DNA of 64,000 nt, from NCBI RefSeq assembly GCF_003355155.1, contig NZ_CP031320.1, forward strand, positions 3,959,367-4,023,366, written 5' to 3'. Shown here piece after piece: positions 61,835-64,000 of this stretch. Made by a program: the position numbers and the translations under genes. The notes under the pieces were generated by a model, which was not told the origin of the DNA, ran no database searches, and saw only the letters and a list, made by a program, of their open reading frames with translations. Positions within the stretch are counted from its first letter, which is position 1; each line of letters opens with the position of its first letter. The DNA comes from Streptomyces armeniacus (lineage in GTDB: Bacteria > Actinomycetota > Actinomycetes > Streptomycetales > Streptomycetaceae).

Positions 61835-63463
61835 ATGGCGGATGTGGTGCGGGAAATCGAGCGCAAGTACGCGGCCACCGACGACACGGCCCTCCCCGAC
61901 CTGCGTGTACGGGGGGTGGCCTCCGCCGTCGAGCGCGGCACCGTGCACCTCGACGCCACGTACTTCGACACCGCGGACGGACGCCTGGCCGCCGACGGCA
62001 TCACACTGCGGCGGCGTACGGGCGGGGGCGACGCGGGCTGGCATCTGAAGCTGCCCGTCGAGCCCGGCGTACGGGACGAGATCCGGGAGCCGCTGGGCGA
62101 CGAGCAGGCGGACGCCGAGGAGGCCGGTGCCGAGGCCGCGGACGCCGCGACCGCTGCCGCCGGAGTGCCGCCCGCTCTCGCCGCGCTCGTACGCTCCCGG
62201 GTGCGGGACCGTCCGCACATACCCGTGATGCGGCTCCGCTCCGAGCGGCGCGTGCTGCATCTGCTGGACGACGCGGGCGGGTTGCTCGCCGAGGTGGCCG
62301 TGGACCGCGTGCACGCCCAGCGGCTGCCGGAGGGCGGCACGGCCGACTGGACCGAGATCGAGACGGAGTTGGGCGAGGCGGGCGCGGGCGCGCCCCGGCT
62401 GCTGGACCGGATCGAGAAGCGGCTGACCGCGGTGGGCCTGCGGCGCACCTCGGCGGCCTCGAAGCTGGAGCGTGCGCTGGCGTCGACCGGCGAACCGGAC
62501 AGCGACGAGGCACCCGTGCCCGACGGGTCGCCCGGACCGACCGCCGGCGAGCACGTGCTGCACTACGTACGCGCCCAGCGCGACGCGCTCGTGGCGCTCG
62601 ACCCCGCCGTACGCCGCGGCGTGCCCGACTCCGTGCACCGCATGCGCGTCGCCACCCGGCGGCTGCGCAGCTGCTTGCGCTCCTACCGGCAGGTGCTCGA
62701 CCCGGCCGTCACCGACCCGATGCGCGACGAACTGAAGTGGCTCGCCGCCGAGTTGGGCATCGACCGGGACCAGGAGGTGCTCACCGCGCGTCTGACCCGG
62801 CGGCTCGCCGAGCTGCCGGACGGACTCCAGCCCGGCCCCGTACGGCTGGCGCCCGTACGCGCCCGCCTGCACGCGTACGCCGCCACGCGCCGCGTCCCCG
62901 CGACGCACGGCGCCGCGAAACACGCCCTCGCCTCGCACAGGACCGGTGCCACGCTCACCGCCACCCTGGACAGCGCCCGCCATCTCGCGCTGCTGGACGC
63001 CCTCGACGCCCTCCTGCGCGAACACCCCCTGCGGCGCAAGGCGGCCGCCCCCGCGGAGGAGGTCACCGCCTCGGCGGTCACCCGCGACTTCGACCGGCTC
63101 GCCGCCCGCGTCGGGCACGCCCTCGCCGTATCCGCCGGGCCCGAGCGCGATCTGGCGCTGCACGAGGCGCGCAAGGCGGCGAAGCGCGCCCGGTACGCGG
63201 CGGAGGCCGCGTGTCCCGCGCTCGGCAAGCGGGCGCGGCGGCAGGCGAAGCGGATGACCGAGGTGCAGGAGCTGCTGGGCGAGCACCAGGACAGCGTCGT
63301 CGCGCGCGACGCCCTGGCGGACATGGCGCGGGAGGCGCACGCGGCGGGGGAGGAGTCGTTCACGTACGGGCTGCTGTACGAGCGTGAGCGCGCCCGCGCC
63401 GCCGAGTGCGAGCGCGAGCTGCCCGGCCTGTGGCGGTCGGTCGCGGCGGCGTCCCCGCTCTGA
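61835..63463 (+). CDS. CYTH-CHAD domain protein (polyphosphate/triphosphate-binding)
   Basis: 542 residues. The N-terminal CYTH domain carries the ExExK motif (Glu7, Glu9, Lys11 in REIERKY), then TYFDTADGRLAADGITLRRR and a substrate-site ETELG. The CHAD domain (about 235-535) shows the conserved VHRMRVATRRLRSCLRSYR and LHEARKAAKRARYAAEA histidine/basic helices that bind polyphosphate. CYTH enzymes cleave triphosphates; CHAD partners localise to polyP granules. An acidic Glu/Ala insertion (EQADAEEAGAEAADAATA) sits in the CYTH domain. TACTTT a few bases before the ATG at 61835 suggests a leaderless mRNA. Confidence 0.9.
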   Translation: MADVVREIERKYAATDDTALPDLRVRGVASAVERGTVHLDATYFDTADGRLAADGITLRRRTGGGDAGWHLKLPVEPGVRDEIREPLGDEQADAEEAGAEAADAATAAAGVPPALAALVRSRVRDRPHIPVMRLRSERRVLHLLDDAGGLLAEVAVDRVHAQRLPEGGTADWTEIETELGEAGAGAPRLLDRIEKRLTAVGLRRTSAASKLERALASTGEPDSDEAPVPDGSPGPTAGEHVLHYVRAQRDALVALDPAVRRGVPDSVHRMRVATRRLRSCLRSYRQVLDPAVTDPMRDELKWLAAELGIDRDQEVLTARLTRRLAELPDGLQPGPVRLAPVRARLHAYAATRRVPATHGAAKHALASHRTGATLTATLDSARHLALLDALDALLREHPLRRKAAAPAEEVTASAVTRDFDRLAARVGHALAVSAGPERDLALHEARKAAKRARYAAEAACPALGKRARRQAKRMTEVQELLGEHQDSVVARDALADMAREAHAAGEESFTYGLLYERERARAAECERELPGLWRSVAAASPL

Positions 63464-63606
63464 GCGCCGCGGCGTCCCCGCTCTGAGCCCCGCCGCCGGG
63501 GCCGTGAGGGCGGGCCTGCGGGCGGGCGCCGGGGCCGCGTTACGCTGGATGGTCACCTCCGTACGGCAGATCCGTACGACAGACCCCTGAGCCGAGGACA
63601 CCACCC

Positions 63607-64000
63607 ATGCCAGTCGAGTCGGTCTTCCCGCGCCTGGAGGCCCTCCTCCCGCACGTCCAGAAGCCGATCCAGTACGTCGGCGGAGAGCTGAACTCCACCG
63701 TCAAGGACTGGGACGCCGCCGATGTCCGCTGGGCGCTGATGTACCCGGACGCGTACGAGGTGGGGCTGCCCAACCAGGGCGTCATGATCCTGTACGAGGT
63801 GCTGAACGAGCGCGACCGCGTCCTCGCCGAGCGCACCTACAGCGTGTGGCCCGACCTGGAGAAGCTGATGCGGGAGCACGGCGTCCCGCAGTTCACGGTG
63901 GACGGGCACCGCCCCGTCGGCGCCTTCGACGTGCTCGGTGTCTCCTTTGCCACCGAGCTCGGCTACACCAACCTGCTCACCGCACTCGAGCTGTCCGGCA
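63607..64000 (+). CDS. TIGR03960-family radical SAM protein, N-terminus only
   Basis: 131 residues are visible before the window ends. The sequence (SVFPRLEALLPHVQKPIQYV, RWALMYPDAYEVGLPNQGVM, DVLGVSFATELGYTNLLTAL) matches the B12-binding-like N-terminal part of TIGR03960 proteins. In actinobacteria these precede a DUF2344 gene and ribonuclease E/G. The radical SAM cysteines would lie beyond base 64000. GAGGAC upstream of the ATG at 63607 supports the start. Confidence 0.85.
   Translation, partial: MPVESVFPRLEALLPHVQKPIQYVGGELNSTVKDWDAADVRWALMYPDAYEVGLPNQGVMILYEVLNERDRVLAERTYSVWPDLEKLMREHGVPQFTVDGHRPVGAFDVLGVSFATELGYTNLLTALELSG

Overview
The window is a piece of a very GC-rich actinobacterial chromosome, almost certainly Streptomyces or a close relative. 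The signs are GTG starts throughout, near-total G/C at third codon positions, leaderless -10 boxes a few bases before start codons, an SsgA-like sporulation protein, tandem clpP1-clpP2, a ClgR-type operator, and the gene order tig-clpP1-clpP2-clpX-valS-folC-ndk-mreBCD-pbp2-rodA. Nothing points to a plasmid or prophage.

Region 1 (1-24.1 kb) is mostly accessory. It opens with an oleB/oleC-like pair (hydrocarbon or beta-lactone metabolism, oleC cut by the window edge) divergent from an aldo/keto reductase. Next come a two-gene ABC exporter, a methyltransferase, a P-loop kinase, a patch of decayed gene fragments, and a MerR regulator divergent from a fluoride-exporter operon (fluC-DUF190-fluC). 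These are followed by a RibD-like reductase and a response regulator with an unusual 823-residue double histidine kinase. A Tat-exported M20 amidohydrolase, a VOC protein and an alpha/beta hydrolase lead to an SsgA-like gene next to three ANTAR regulators and several small membrane proteins.

Region 2 (24.1-30.6 kb) is core: tRNA-Ser(GGA), SRP RNA, dnaX, ybaB, recR and a DUF5063 gene, then a convergent ROK regulator.

Region 3 (30.6-42.2 kb) is accessory again: an MFS permease, an aminoglycoside-phosphotransferase-fold kinase, and an Eis-like acetyltransferase whose 3' end runs into an AT-rich, transposon-end-like scar. A SpoIIE-type phosphatase, a VapBC toxin-antitoxin pair with an operator-like inverted repeat on its start codon, a second ABC exporter and an acyltransferase follow.

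Region 4 (42.2-64 kb) is the conserved block: tRNA-Gly, tRNA-Pro, trigger factor, the Clp protease, two tandem paralogous Pro/Gln/Tyr-rich membrane proteins, valS, folC, ndk and the mre/rodA cell-wall elongation operon. It ends with a CYTH-CHAD protein and the start of a TIGR03960-type radical SAM gene.

The most striking non-coding structure is a family of about 14 short REP-like repeats at five intergenic loci. Each copy is a small hairpin (CCGTCC/GGACGG arms), and most loci hold copies in opposite orientation that could form longer stems. Other points of interest are the pseudokinase half of the histidine kinase, the transposon-end-like scar, the 13-bp inverted repeat at the fluoride operon promoter, and the ANTAR/SsgA cluster.
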